From NCBI RefSeq assembly GCF_014163735.1, contig NZ_JACJDV010000016.1, forward strand, positions 1 through 64,000: 64,000 bases of DNA, written 5' to 3'. This DNA is from Shewanella sp. SR44-3 (GTDB taxonomy: Bacteria > Pseudomonadota > Gammaproteobacteria > Enterobacterales > Shewanellaceae). This document shows, piece after piece, positions 26,513-36,100 of the stretch. A program made the translations under genes and the position numbers. The stretch's first letter is position 1. Every line of letters starts with the position of its first letter. The notes below the pieces were generated by a model. The model saw nothing but the letters and a program-made list of their open reading frames with translations, was not told the origin of the DNA and did not search any database.

Positions 26513-27190
26513 TTAATCTACCTTAGATTGAAACTCAAAGTGAGCATGGTAAGTTTGTGCCCAGCGTAATAACTCCACTCGGTTACGGGATTGTGTTTTA
26601 CGGAATACTGAAGATAAGTGAGCTTTTACTGTATGCTCACTAATACATAATCGATGAGCAATCTCTTTATTTCTTGCACCGCTAGAAACTAATTGAATAA
26701 TCGTCCTTTCACGATTGGTGAGCATTTGCAGCATAGCGATTGTGTCAGCAGGAATATCATTATTAGCATCAAGCTTTTGTACTAGACGACGAAAAATTCT
26801 ACTAATCAAAGGTCTGTCATACCAAAGTTCATTAGCGACCATTTTTCTTAAGCCCGTTAGCATTAAATCCATACGCTGATCGGCATATAACAGCCCACGA
26901 ACCCCTAGAAGCAGGGCTGATTCTTGATCCAGTGAACCACGCTCAACTTGATACAAAGCCACAGGTACATGATTCACCAAACGTGAGACCAATAAAGGAA
27001 TCCCCTTATTATCTAACGCCGCTCCTTTTTGGGCTATCATATAGAAACTATTAGTTTTTTTCTCTTGTTCTAACTCTGAAGCCTGCCTGACTATACGGGT
27101 TTTAATCCCGATAGATTCAGCTAGTATAGCCAAATGACAAGGCGCTGCCACTTGATGTAAAAACACTAATTCATCGATATTTGAACTCAT
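26513..27190 (-). CDS. csgD: LuxR-type regulator, CsgD-like
   Basis: The 225-residue protein has an unusual N-terminal domain that resembles a receiver without a clear phosphoacceptor Asp, as in CsgD, and a C-terminal LuxR helix-turn-helix (LTNRERTIIQLVSSGARNKE, then IAHRLCISEHTVKAHLSSVF; about 150-215). CsgD activates curli genes. It is convergent with csgA across a terminator. The symbol is by similarity and context; regulation of this locus by the protein is expected but not shown by a recognised box. Confidence 0.78.
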   Translation of the reverse strand: MSSNIDELVFLHQVAAPCHLAILAESIGIKTRIVRQASELEQEKKTNSFYMIAQKGAALDNKGIPLLVSRLVNHVPVALYQVERGSLDQESALLLGVRGLLYADQRMDLMLTGLRKMVANELWYDRPLISRIFRRLVQKLDANNDIPADTIAMLQMLTNRERTIIQLVSSGARNKEIAHRLCISEHTVKAHLSSVFRKTQSRNRVELLRWAQTYHAHFEFQSKVD

Positions 27191-27373
27191 GCATCACTCC
27201 CTAAACGCGTCCATTTTTAGCGGGTATTACTTAGGCATGGCCACCATAACACAGCTAAATCAAATACTGTAGTTAACATCCTAGTAACTTTGGTAGTGGA
27301 TTCTGACTAGTTAATTAGGCAAATTAATCATCCAAAAGTATTAAAAACTGAGGTGGCAGTGTAAATAACCCAA

Positions 27374-27398
27374 TTTCAATCGTAAATTGCGATTGAAA
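27374..27398. promoter_or_regulatory. 9-base palindromic site between csgD-like and serA genes
   Basis: TTTCAATCG (27374-27382) and CGATTGAAA (27390-27398) are perfect inverted repeats 7 bases apart. They lie about 170-190 bases from the starts of both flanking genes, as an operator might. The regulator is not known. Confidence 0.45.
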
Positions 27399-27565
27399 AC
27401 TGAGTTGATAACCAACAAATCACGCTTCGAATTACATATCTTCGATTGTTCTAAAATTAGAATATTAACTTTAGACGTCCAGCGCTCTACAACTGCTAAA
27501 AAAAGTGCTACTTTGGTTCAAATTCAACATTTCATCTACAACAGAGCAAAAGAGGCAGACACACC

Positions 27566-28795
27566 ATGGCGAAACACTCGCTTGACAAGGATAAAATCAA
27601 AATCCTGCTGTTGGAAGGCGTTCATCAAACAGCAATAGAAGTACTGACACGAGCGGGTTATACCAATATTGAATATCACAAAGCCTCATTAAGCGATCAA
27701 GCGTTAAAAGAAGCCATCAAAGATGCTCATTTTGTTGGTCTGCGTTCTCGCACTCAGATCACCGAATCCGTACTGCAACAGGCTGAAAAACTGGTGGCTA
27801 TTGGCTGCTTCTGTATTGGTACTAATCAAGTCGATATCGATGCCGCAGAGAAACTCGGCATACCTGTCTTCAACGCTCCTTTCTCCAACACTCGCTCGGT
27901 TGCTGAACTGGTACTGGGTGAAATCATCATGCTGATGCGTGGCATTCCTCAACGCAATGCCCATGCCCACCGCGGCGGCTGGCTTAAAAGTGCCAATGGC
28001 AGTTTTGAAGTCAGAGGCAAGACCTTAGGCGTGATTGGTTATGGTCATATCGGTACTCAACTGGGTATTTTGGCTGAAACCTTAGGCATGCGAGTGGTAT
28101 TTTTTGACATTGAGGACAAACTGCCACTGGGCAATGCTTCACAAATTCACTCGCTGGAAAACTTGTTGGCCCAAGCCGATGTCGTCACCTTGCATGTGCC
28201 TGAGACCCCGCAAACCAAAGACATGTTCGGCGCTCTAGAATTTGCCATGATGAAAGCGGGCTCCATCTTTATTAATGCATCAAGAGGAACAGTTGTCGAT
28301 ATCGACAGCCTAGCCCATGCCCTCACCTCAGAGCACCTTGCAGGGGCTGCCATAGACGTATTTCCTGTTGAGCCACAATCTAATGATGATGAATTCCAAA
28401 GCCCACTGCGCGGCCTAGATAATGTCATCCTCACGCCTCATATTGGCGGTAGCACGGCAGAAGCACAGGAAAACATTGGTATTGAAGTGGCCGGTAAGTT
28501 AGCCAAATATTCAGATAATGGCTCAACTGTGTCTGCGGTGAACTTCCCTGAAGTTTCTCTGCCACAGCACAAAGGCACCTCGCGACTACTGCATATTCAC
28601 CATAACCGTCCAGGGGTGTTAATTAAGATTAACCAAGCATTCTCTGAAAAGGGCATCAACATTGCGGCTCAATATCTGCAAACAACCGCAGCCATTGGCT
28701 ATGTGGTGATGGAAGTTGACTCAGATCAAGCAGAAGAAGCTTTAGTTGAGCTTAAGACAATTGAAGGCACCATTCGCACTCGCGTATTGTTCTAG
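27566..28795 (+). CDS. serA: D-3-phosphoglycerate dehydrogenase
   Basis: The 409-residue enzyme oxidises 3-phosphoglycerate with NAD, the first step of serine synthesis. Visible features are GYGHIGTQ of the Rossmann fold, RSRTQI and SVAEL segments, INASRGTVVDID with the catalytic Arg region, LTPHIGGSTAEAQENI with the catalytic His, and a C-terminal ACT domain (about 335-409) for serine feedback. The length and order match E. coli SerA. It is a single gene with a strong terminator. Confidence 0.97.
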   Translation: MAKHSLDKDKIKILLLEGVHQTAIEVLTRAGYTNIEYHKASLSDQALKEAIKDAHFVGLRSRTQITESVLQQAEKLVAIGCFCIGTNQVDIDAAEKLGIPVFNAPFSNTRSVAELVLGEIIMLMRGIPQRNAHAHRGGWLKSANGSFEVRGKTLGVIGYGHIGTQLGILAETLGMRVVFFDIEDKLPLGNASQIHSLENLLAQADVVTLHVPETPQTKDMFGALEFAMMKAGSIFINASRGTVVDIDSLAHALTSEHLAGAAIDVFPVEPQSNDDEFQSPLRGLDNVILTPHIGGSTAEAQENIGIEVAGKLAKYSDNGSTVSAVNFPEVSLPQHKGTSRLLHIHHNRPGVLIKINQAFSEKGINIAAQYLQTTAAIGYVVMEVDSDQAEEALVELKTIEGTIRTRVLF

Positions 28796-28826
28796 TCTTT
28801 AGGGAAAAATGCTTAAGCGCGTCTAC

Positions 28827-28865
28827 AAAAACGCCCTCATCAGTTGCTGATGAGGGCGTTTTTTT
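28827..28865. terminator. Strong terminator between serA and the PBP gene
   Basis: A perfect stem centred on 28845 (AACGCCCTCATCAG with CTGATGAGGGCGTT) is followed by seven T on the plus strand and by AAAA-derived T on the minus strand. It ends serA and probably also the convergent PBP transcript. Confidence 0.92.
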
Positions 28866-28886
28866 ATTGATTAAACAAACTATCTG

Positions 28887-31800
28887 CTAGTCGCAAATAG
28901 GTTCTGGACGCTGCAAGTAAGGCGATAAAATCGGTAGCATGCCCTTAAATACTTGCAGAGGCAGCGCCGAGGTAAAACTAAAATCATCCGCTTGAGTCCC
29001 TGGCACAAACGCCGTTAAGGTACCAAAATAGTCATCACCAAGATAAAACACAAATGTTGCGGTTCGGTTCATCGCTGTAGTCGCCACTTTTTTACCAAAA
29101 CGCATTTCGGTGACAATACGATTGTCCCCCGTGCCAGTCTTGCCTCCTATGGCTAAATCTAGACCTTGACCATCTTTAAAGCTGCCCTTTAATCGCCTTG
29201 CTGTACCCTGCTGCACCACATTAGCAAGCGCCGCTTTTAGGGTCTGTGCCACTTCTGGGCGCATAACATACTCAGCCTCTTTATTCTGATGGGCCAGCAC
29301 CACTTCATAGGGCGTGGATTCAGCAAAATGCAGTTCATCAAGTTTCACTGTGGGTAAGCGGTAACCATTATTTTGAATAATCCCCATCAGCTCTGCCAAA
29401 GCCGCAGGCCTATCACCAGAGCTACCCAAAGCAGAACCTAATGAAGGCACTAAGTGAGCAAACGGATAGCCTAAGCGTACCCAGCGAGCGTGAATATTCA
29501 AAAAAGCTTCCACTTCCAGCATCACCTTAAGACGCACATCACGCGCATTTTTATGCCGAGTTCTAAATAACCAGCGATACACTTCTTGGCGCTTTGGCCG
29601 GCTGGCTTCTCGAACTTGAGCTTGAGTCGCTTCTGGATGCTCAATCAAATAGCTCAACACCCACATTTCTAATGGGTGCACTCGCGCAATATAGCCTTGA
29701 TCTGAAAGGTTAAATTTATCTGGGCCGTATTTGTAATATAAACGTTCGATTTGACGATTATCCGCATGAAAATCCGGTAATCGTCGTTCTAAGAAACGCT
29801 TAAAACTCGCCACACTTTCATCTGGTAATAAGTAGCGGTAACTGGCAGCCAGCTTGTGATCAGCTTGACCTATTGAATTGAAAAATAACTCAAGACGCTG
29901 CGCCGTAGTCATGTTCTGGTACTTTTGATAAGAGCGAGACACAAAAATAGCCCCTTCACGATCGGCAAAGGCACGCAAATATTCTTCACGGCGCGGATCT
30001 TTATCATTGCGTAATAACTGGGCCAAACTGCCGTCATTATTATAACTACTGCTGTAATTCACTAAATCACGCATTAAACGCACAAAAGGTAAATTGACTG
30101 AATCTTGCAAGGCTTGGAACAGTGTTGGGTTACGTTTGTCTTCTTCTTTTCTAAAATTATTAAATACATGCAAACCACCGCCAGTAAAAAAGCGTTCATG
30201 TGGAGAGGCTGAGTATTTGCGTTGCAGCGCGGCATCTAACATCTGTTTTAAATTAGTATTGCGTGTCTGGATAAGGTAATCCACCACCCAGCGAGTGATA
30301 TGATCTTTGGCTTCGATATCCACTCGATACAACTCAGACACTGATTTAGGTGCAAACTTTTGATGCAGCTCAGCCACGATTTCTAAGTAGGTCGCTAGCA
30401 CCCGTAATTTAGCGGTTGAACCTAGCTCTAACTTACTGCCTTCGTTGATATCGAAAGGCTGATCTGTACTGTCAGTCTGGATCCTAACTTTGTTGGCGGT
30501 CGCGGTTTTTTGATACAAGGTAAAACTGTACAACACTTCTTCTAACTTATCGGCTTGCAGTAAACGCGCGCCCAATAAGCCGACGTCTCTTGCGGACTCG
30601 ACCTGAGACAAGCTGCGTAAATACTCGCTAATCTGTCGCTGTAATTCCCCATGTAAACTGGTGCTGGCTTTTAAATCTAATCTGTCCAATTCATAGAGGT
30701 TCATTCCCAATAAACCCGCAGTGCGAATACGTACAGAATTAATGCCTTTATCGACATTGCTTTGGCCAAAGTCATGACTTTTAGTGGTATTAAATTCAAG
30801 CTTTTGCGCTAAGGTGGCGCTCATTAACGCTGGTTCAATTAAGTTAAACTTCTCCAATAAACGTAAATGACTGTCCACTAAGACTTCAAGATCGCCATGA
30901 CCTTTGAGTAAATAATAAGAAGGTCGGCGCTGAGCTATCATCAGCGCCACAATTTGCCTGAACACTTGGCCACGTCTCACTGCATTTTCTGCCGTGTGTG
31001 GGCTTTTTAATAAAGTGTTAGCAAAATCAAAATCGGTTTTAAACCAAGCCCATAAGCCATCACCTATGCCATGAACTTCGCCATAATTTGGCGCAGAAGA
31101 TAACGGCACTGTATTTAAATAGTCTTGCACTATGCGCTTTCTGGCAGGCTCGGTTTGCTCGCCTTGTTGATAAACTCGAATACTGGCAGAGCCTATCTGC
31201 AACAGCTTATCTTTAATGCTTAAGGTCAAACCATGGGCCGAATGCCTAAACTTTTCGATTTGAGTCGCCAGCGTACTGCCACCTGCGGTAGAAACATTAG
31301 CCCCTAACATCTCTGCAATTTGGCTAAAACCTGCCACCACAAAGCGCGGCCAATCCACCACAGGGTTAAGCTTGGCCTCTGTGGTCCACATTTCTCTATT
31401 TTCAATAAATAACAGCGTATTCACTATCTCTTTAGGAATAATGTCTCTGTCTTGGTAGGCTCGTTTTGGGTAGGCGAAGGAAAATAAATCCCGCCTGCCA
31501 CAATCAAGTAAGCTTAAACCCGATTGGGCTTTTTCATGATACGGCGGAAAAAAACCTAAATTAGCGTATTGCTGCAGCCGCGGAGAAAAGGCGACTTGCT
31601 GAGTAATTTGAAAGTTACGCTCCGCTAAGCGAGCTAATTTTTCAGGCAACTGACTGTAGCCATGACGTTCATCGAAAGGGCCATAACTTGGGTAAACCAC
31701 CGCAGTGGTTGCTTCTGGTAACAACTGATACGTTAAGGTCTTAGCGTATTGATGCAGAAACTTGGCTTGGTAATAAGAAGTTTTGACCTCAAACACTACA

Positions 31801-31928
31801 AGCCCAGCAATGGCGAGACACAAAATAAACAAGAGTAACCCAGTCTTACTTTTTCGTGGTTTGCGCTCTGCGGCCACTTTTTCCCCGCGGGGGCGATAAT
31901 TATCGAACTGCATTTCAGGGCTTGACAC
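28887..31928 (-). CDS. Bifunctional penicillin-binding protein (GT51 glycosyltransferase plus transpeptidase)
   Basis: A GTG at 31928 is chosen because GGAG lies 5 bases upstream; a TTG at 31946 is the alternative. The roughly 1013-residue protein has one membrane helix near residues 30-50, a glycosyltransferase domain with ENREMW and GGSTLATQIEK (about 214), and a transpeptidase domain with the SxxK motif STAK (about 503), SVN (about 611) and KTGT (about 929). It would polymerise and cross-link peptidoglycan in the periplasm. The GT51 motifs are divergent from PBP1a/1b and a long insert lies between STAK and KTGT, so it belongs to a less-studied class A group. Confidence 0.85.
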   Translation of the reverse strand: MSSPEMQFDNYRPRGEKVAAERKPRKSKTGLLLFILCLAIAGLVVFEVKTSYYQAKFLHQYAKTLTYQLLPEATTAVVYPSYGPFDERHGYSQLPEKLARLAERNFQITQQVAFSPRLQQYANLGFFPPYHEKAQSGLSLLDCGRRDLFSFAYPKRAYQDRDIIPKEIVNTLLFIENREMWTTEAKLNPVVDWPRFVVAGFSQIAEMLGANVSTAGGSTLATQIEKFRHSAHGLTLSIKDKLLQIGSASIRVYQQGEQTEPARKRIVQDYLNTVPLSSAPNYGEVHGIGDGLWAWFKTDFDFANTLLKSPHTAENAVRRGQVFRQIVALMIAQRRPSYYLLKGHGDLEVLVDSHLRLLEKFNLIEPALMSATLAQKLEFNTTKSHDFGQSNVDKGINSVRIRTAGLLGMNLYELDRLDLKASTSLHGELQRQISEYLRSLSQVESARDVGLLGARLLQADKLEEVLYSFTLYQKTATANKVRIQTDSTDQPFDINEGSKLELGSTAKLRVLATYLEIVAELHQKFAPKSVSELYRVDIEAKDHITRWVVDYLIQTRNTNLKQMLDAALQRKYSASPHERFFTGGGLHVFNNFRKEEDKRNPTLFQALQDSVNLPFVRLMRDLVNYSSSYNNDGSLAQLLRNDKDPRREEYLRAFADREGAIFVSRSYQKYQNMTTAQRLELFFNSIGQADHKLAASYRYLLPDESVASFKRFLERRLPDFHADNRQIERLYYKYGPDKFNLSDQGYIARVHPLEMWVLSYLIEHPEATQAQVREASRPKRQEVYRWLFRTRHKNARDVRLKVMLEVEAFLNIHARWVRLGYPFAHLVPSLGSALGSSGDRPAALAELMGIIQNNGYRLPTVKLDELHFAESTPYEVVLAHQNKEAEYVMRPEVAQTLKAALANVVQQGTARRLKGSFKDGQGLDLAIGGKTGTGDNRIVTEMRFGKKVATTAMNRTATFVFYLGDDYFGTLTAFVPGTQADDFSFTSALPLQVFKGMLPILSPYLQRPEPICD

Positions 31929-32443
31929 AATCACTCCATCGAACAATCAAAAAATAGCGTAAGTTCATCGGATCTCAATGCACAATGCCGGATCCAAGAT
32001 GCTAATTTTATCAGATGCTTGAATTAGTTAGATATAGCCCAAACAATTAAATCTTTCTTTTTACTTTGCCGATACAAATAAAGATTAAACAATATTATTT
32101 TCATGCACTTAGTCTCACATTGCCATGATAAAATAGCGTAGAATGCTCCTTAAGCACTGTAAAATGCGACTAACATGCGTTAACTCACTTTTGTCTATGC
32201 CCCAAAAGTGGCTAAACATTCATTTTTGTACAGTTCAGTTCGCTCGCCGAGAAAATAAAAAATATGTCTATCAATTAGTATGATCGATGAATTTGTCTAC
32301 ACTTAAGTCTCACAGCTTGTAGTGCACTCATTTTTATAAAAAACTTACGTACCAGTAAATGCGTTATTTAATAATTTCAACCACTCAGGTTCTACAAACC
32401 TTAACAATTTGTTCCTTACTTTAGCCTTACAGGATGTCCTGCT
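31929..32443. other. 515-base divergent intergenic region
   Basis: The AT-rich stretch separates the PBP gene (leftward) from the porin gene (rightward) and should hold both promoters. No gene and no known operator is recognised. The length suggests an extended regulated leader for the porin. Confidence 0.5.
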
Positions 32444-33697
32444 ATGAAACGACTTATTCCATTGTTACTTTTACCTACTATGGCTGTCGCTGCCGATATC
32501 GATGTTGAACAGCGCATCAATAGGCTAGAACAAGAATTAATTGATCTTAAACAAGAACTAGCAAGCTCTAAAGCCAAACAAGCTGAAGAGAAGAAGCTCG
32601 AACAGCAAGTCAAAGCCGCTGAGCTAGAGGCTGAGCAAGACAGCAACGATGGCATTCGTGTTGGCGGTGCAGTGCGATTTCAGTATTCCTATGAGGACTA
32701 CAACGAAGGCAATAGAGACAGAAACGGCGATGTTGATTTCGATGTGTTTCGTCTCGATCTCAACGGTGAAATCGGCGATGTCGTACTTTCAGCCCAATAT
32801 CGTTGGTATCAATATATGAATGTAGTTCACCATGCTTGGGTGGGGTACAACTTAACCCCGACATGGCAAGTACAAGCCGGTGTAACTCAAGTGCCTTTTG
32901 GCAATCTCGACTATAACTCCCACAGCTTTTTCTTTTCCTCTAATTATTATGTTGGCTTAGAAGATGACTATGACGCTGGAGTGAGTTTTATTGGCAAATG
33001 GGATAATCACGATCTTCGCCTCGCTTATTTCATTACCGATGAAATGGGTAGTATCGACGGTTATGTGAGTAATCGCAGCGATCGTTACTCCTATGATGTG
33101 GTAGGAATTCGCCCAACAGGGGAAGGCATTTATGATGATATCAGTCAAGCCATTGCCGAGCACAATAGCCTTGCCGCTCGCTACAGCTATCAATGGGGCA
33201 ATACTGAGCTTGGTGGCTCACTGCAATACGGTGACTTACGTGATGCCAGTAGCTCAGTCGGTACACGCCAGGCTTGGGCACTACACAGCAAAACCCAAAT
33301 AGACAGATGGAACTTGCAACTGCAATACACAGGCTATGAATATGAGATGGACAATGCTGCGACAAGGCTTGCTGTTGGCGCTTATCATTTCTTCGATACA
33401 ATCCCAAGTGAAGCTGAGTTAGTCAGTGCTAACCTTGCTTATCAATTACCGGTTAAATGGGGGCCAGTCACCAGCTTGACCTTCTATAACGATTACAGCC
33501 AGATGTTTAATAAATCAGGTGATTTAACGGAAGATACCGTAATGAATGTGCTAGGCGTCGCGGTTTCAGCTGGTGGGCTTTACACTTATATCGATTTAGT
33601 CAGCGCTAAAAACCACCCCTTTATTGGTGGCACCATGGCTGGCAATACAGATGATTGGAACTCTCGAGTTAACATTAACTTAGGCTATTATTTCTAA
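32444..33697 (+). CDS. Outer-membrane porin with N-terminal coiled coil (OprP-like)
   Basis: The 417-residue protein has a signal peptide (about 1-17, AVAA), a Lys/Glu-rich coiled coil (about 20-65) and a beta-barrel region ending NLGYYF with C-terminal Phe. The segment VGGAVRFQYSYEDYN and the later SAQYRWYQYM resemble phosphate-selective or OprP/O-type porins. The substrate cannot be read from the sequence. An AGGATG motif precedes the ATG. A chemoreceptor gene follows 149 bases downstream in the same direction, which may link uptake to taxis. Confidence 0.8.
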   Translation: MKRLIPLLLLPTMAVAADIDVEQRINRLEQELIDLKQELASSKAKQAEEKKLEQQVKAAELEAEQDSNDGIRVGGAVRFQYSYEDYNEGNRDRNGDVDFDVFRLDLNGEIGDVVLSAQYRWYQYMNVVHHAWVGYNLTPTWQVQAGVTQVPFGNLDYNSHSFFFSSNYYVGLEDDYDAGVSFIGKWDNHDLRLAYFITDEMGSIDGYVSNRSDRYSYDVVGIRPTGEGIYDDISQAIAEHNSLAARYSYQWGNTELGGSLQYGDLRDASSSVGTRQAWALHSKTQIDRWNLQLQYTGYEYEMDNAATRLAVGAYHFFDTIPSEAELVSANLAYQLPVKWGPVTSLTFYNDYSQMFNKSGDLTEDTVMNVLGVAVSAGGLYTYIDLVSAKNHPFIGGTMAGNTDDWNSRVNINLGYYF

Positions 33698-33698
33698 C

Positions 33699-33726
33699 CC
33701 CACGGAAAATATATATTTATCGTGGG
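33699..33726 (+). terminator. Possible hairpin terminator after the porin gene
   Basis: CCCACG (33699-33704) pairs with CGTGGG (33721-33726) around a 16-base AT-rich loop 2 bases past the stop codon. No T-tract follows on the plus strand, so termination is uncertain; it may protect the 3-prime end. Confidence 0.4.
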
Positions 33727-33846
33727 ACACCATCTGGCAGGCTGCTGGCGACACGGCGACAAAGGATTAATCGTCATAACTTTTAAACTCTATCCTGGCG
33801 AGATATTTTCGCCCTGTAGTTATCAGCTTAGTCAGAGGGCAAAGCA

Positions 33847-35805
33847 ATGAAAATAAGAAGTAAAATCCAGCTCAGTATATTATCTGCGTTAGTGATCCCT
33901 GCGCTGATTATTTCTATTGTGCTAAGTAGCAAACTTAAAGAGGAAGCCCACAAACAATTTGTGGATGTCTCAAGTCGTGAAATTCGCCAAATAGAAAATG
34001 GCATAGCTATTTTGTTTAAAGACATAGAGGATAATGTTCGTTTTCTTGCTAATCACCCAGTAGCCACAGGCAATAGCGCGGGGATGACATCTTATGCTGA
34101 TGGTGCAGGAGGGGCTATGACCCCCTCACGTAATGGCGGCAATGAAGCACAAATGTATCAGTTATTTGATATGTTCGCCAAGAGCCATGAAGGCCTAGCC
34201 TATATTTACTATGCCAATCAAGATGGCGGCTATGTGCAATGGCCTGAGGGTAGTATATCTGCAAACTATGATCCCCGTACTCGCCCCTTTTATCAACATG
34301 CCATGGACAATGATGGCATCACCCGCACCAGCGCCTATTTCTATGCCACAGACAACGCCACTATAATTAGCACTGTCACTCAGGTAAAAGATCCCAACGG
34401 TAATAAAATTGGCGTTCAGGGAATGGACATGAGTCTTAAAGGCTTAACTGAGTACATTAAGCAAATACGTCTCGGCGAGACAGGCTTCTTAATGCTGGCT
34501 GAAAGTGATGGCACCTTACTTGTCGACTCTCGTCGCCCGGACAACAATTTTAAAAAACTCAGTGATATCCAAGAAAGTGCCTACCAGCAATTAGCCAAAC
34601 TCGATCAAGGCCAGACAAGCGTAGAGCTCGATGGCAAGATGTACCGCGTCAACGTGATTACCTCCAGTAAATTTGGCTGGAAGTTTATCGGACTGGTGAC
34701 CATGGATGAAATACTGTCAACGGCACATTTTCTTATCTACCTTATGCTCGTCATCGAAGCCATCATGCTGGTTATCTTCATCGCCTTATCTTTTTGGGTA
34801 TCAAACCTTATTACACGCCCCATAGACGATGTAAAAGATATGCTTAAAGAAGTGGCCTCCGGTGACGGTGACCTCACCTGTCACATAGTCTCCCGCAGTA
34901 AAAATGATGAAACTGCCGAACTTGCTTCTGCTTTTAATCTCTTTGTCGGGAAAATTCGTGAGTTGATAATCCAGGTCGTAGACAATGCTAAACACGTCAC
35001 TATTATGGCCAACGAAGTAGCAAGTGCCAGCGATAACCTGTCAGTGGTCACAGGTGAGCAAAACTCGCAATCTCAATCTATCGCTGCAGCATTAAATGAA
35101 ATATCACTCACCTCTGGGCAAATTGCGCAAACCATTAGCGGGGCCGATGAACTCTCCAAACAGTCTAAGCTAGAGGTCGATGAAGGCAGTGGTGTCATTA
35201 GTGATGTCATTAAGCGCATGAGCCGGGTAGCCACAGACATGGGTGGGCTGACAAGCACCTTGGAGGATCTCAATAAATCATCGGATGAAATCAATGAAAT
35301 CATTAGTCTTATCACTGACATTGCTAATATGACCAACTTGTTAGCCCTTAACGCTGCCATTGAATCAGCCCGTGCTGGTGAAGCCGGGCGTGGCTTTGCC
35401 GTTGTTGCCGATGAAGTACGCACCCTGTCAGTACGGACCTCTAAGGCTGCCACTCAAGTGTCTGAACTCATTAAAGCATTACAGCTTCAATCTAATGCCT
35501 CTTGTGGTCAAATCGAAACCCTCAACCAAGAAATTAATGCCAGCGTCGAGCATGGCGCTCAATCATTACAGATCTTAGAAAAAATCACCTTATCCAGTGA
35601 GAAAATCTCACAAGAAACCGCCCATGTCGCTCACTCCATGGGAGAGGAAAGTAATGCTATCGAAGAAATTAATCAAAATATTCAAAATATGGCTCTGGCT
35701 ATCAATGAATCCACTGAAGATATTGCTCGATTAAAATCTGTATCCCAACAACTGGGAAAACAAGCTGAAGAACTACAAAGTTCGGTCGGCAGATTCAAAA
35801 CTTAA
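33847..35805 (+). CDS. Methyl-accepting chemotaxis protein with dCache sensor
   Basis: The 652-residue receptor has two membrane helices (about 10-30 and 295-318) enclosing a periplasmic dCache-type ligand domain ([32 protein letters not shown]), then a HAMP linker (about 318-372) and a cytoplasmic signalling domain whose hairpin tip includes [20 protein letters not shown] (about 497-516). It would bind a small molecule in the periplasm and control CheA. dCache receptors with this motif often sense amino acids or related metabolites. It has no CheR-docking pentapeptide. Confidence 0.93.
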   Translation: MKIRSKIQLSILSALVIPALIISIVLSSKLKEEAHKQFVDVSSREIRQIENGIAILFKDIEDNVRFLANHPVATGNSAGMTSYADGAGGAMTPSRNGGNEAQMYQLFDMFAKSHEGLAYIYYANQDGGYVQWPEGSISANYDPRTRPFYQHAMDNDGITRTSAYFYATDNATIISTVTQVKDPNGNKIGVQGMDMSLKGLTEYIKQIRLGETGFLMLAESDGTLLVDSRRPDNNFKKLSDIQESAYQQLAKLDQGQTSVELDGKMYRVNVITSSKFGWKFIGLVTMDEILSTAHFLIYLMLVIEAIMLVIFIALSFWVSNLITRPIDDVKDMLKEVASGDGDLTCHIVSRSKNDETAELASAFNLFVGKIRELIIQVVDNAKHVTIMANEVASASDNLSVVTGEQNSQSQSIAAALNEISLTSGQIAQTISGADELSKQSKLEVDEGSGVISDVIKRMSRVATDMGGLTSTLEDLNKSSDEINEIISLITDIANMTNLLALNAAIESARAGEAGRGFAVVADEVRTLSVRTSKAATQVSELIKALQLQSNASCGQIETLNQEINASVEHGAQSLQILEKITLSSEKISQETAHVAHSMGEESNAIEEINQNIQNMALAINESTEDIARLKSVSQQLGKQAEELQSSVGRFKT

Positions 35806-35818
35806 TCGCCTATACAGC

Positions 35819-35850
35819 GAGCACTCCTCATATTCTAAGTAGGAGTGCTC
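35819..35850 (+). terminator. Hairpin after the chemoreceptor gene
   Basis: GAGCACTCCT (35819-35828) and AGGAGTGCTC (35841-35850) form a perfect 10-base stem with a 12-base loop, 14 bases past the stop codon. There is no T-tract, so it may be a stabiliser or weak terminator. Confidence 0.5.
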
Positions 35851-36100
35851 CTGATTCTCCCGCCACATCATCAAACCTTCATAGCAAGTTCAGTGGGCAA
35901 GTAAAAAATAATAGAGTTAAATCTTATACCATTAATCCTGTAGACAACTTGCTTATTGGCCTCCATAGAGATATGTTTTAATTATAAATTATTTATTTTA
36001 CTCGCTCACATTTGCAAGCTAATTTCCCAGTGAGCTTTGATGCTTAAGCCTAGTCAGTCAGCCTTCCAAGTGATGATTTAGGCCCTTTTGAGGTAAGCCT

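Noticed and set aside
32430-32441. Palindrome CAGGATGTCCTG over the porin ribosome site
   Set aside because: The 2-base centre is too short for an RNA hairpin and the length is within chance.
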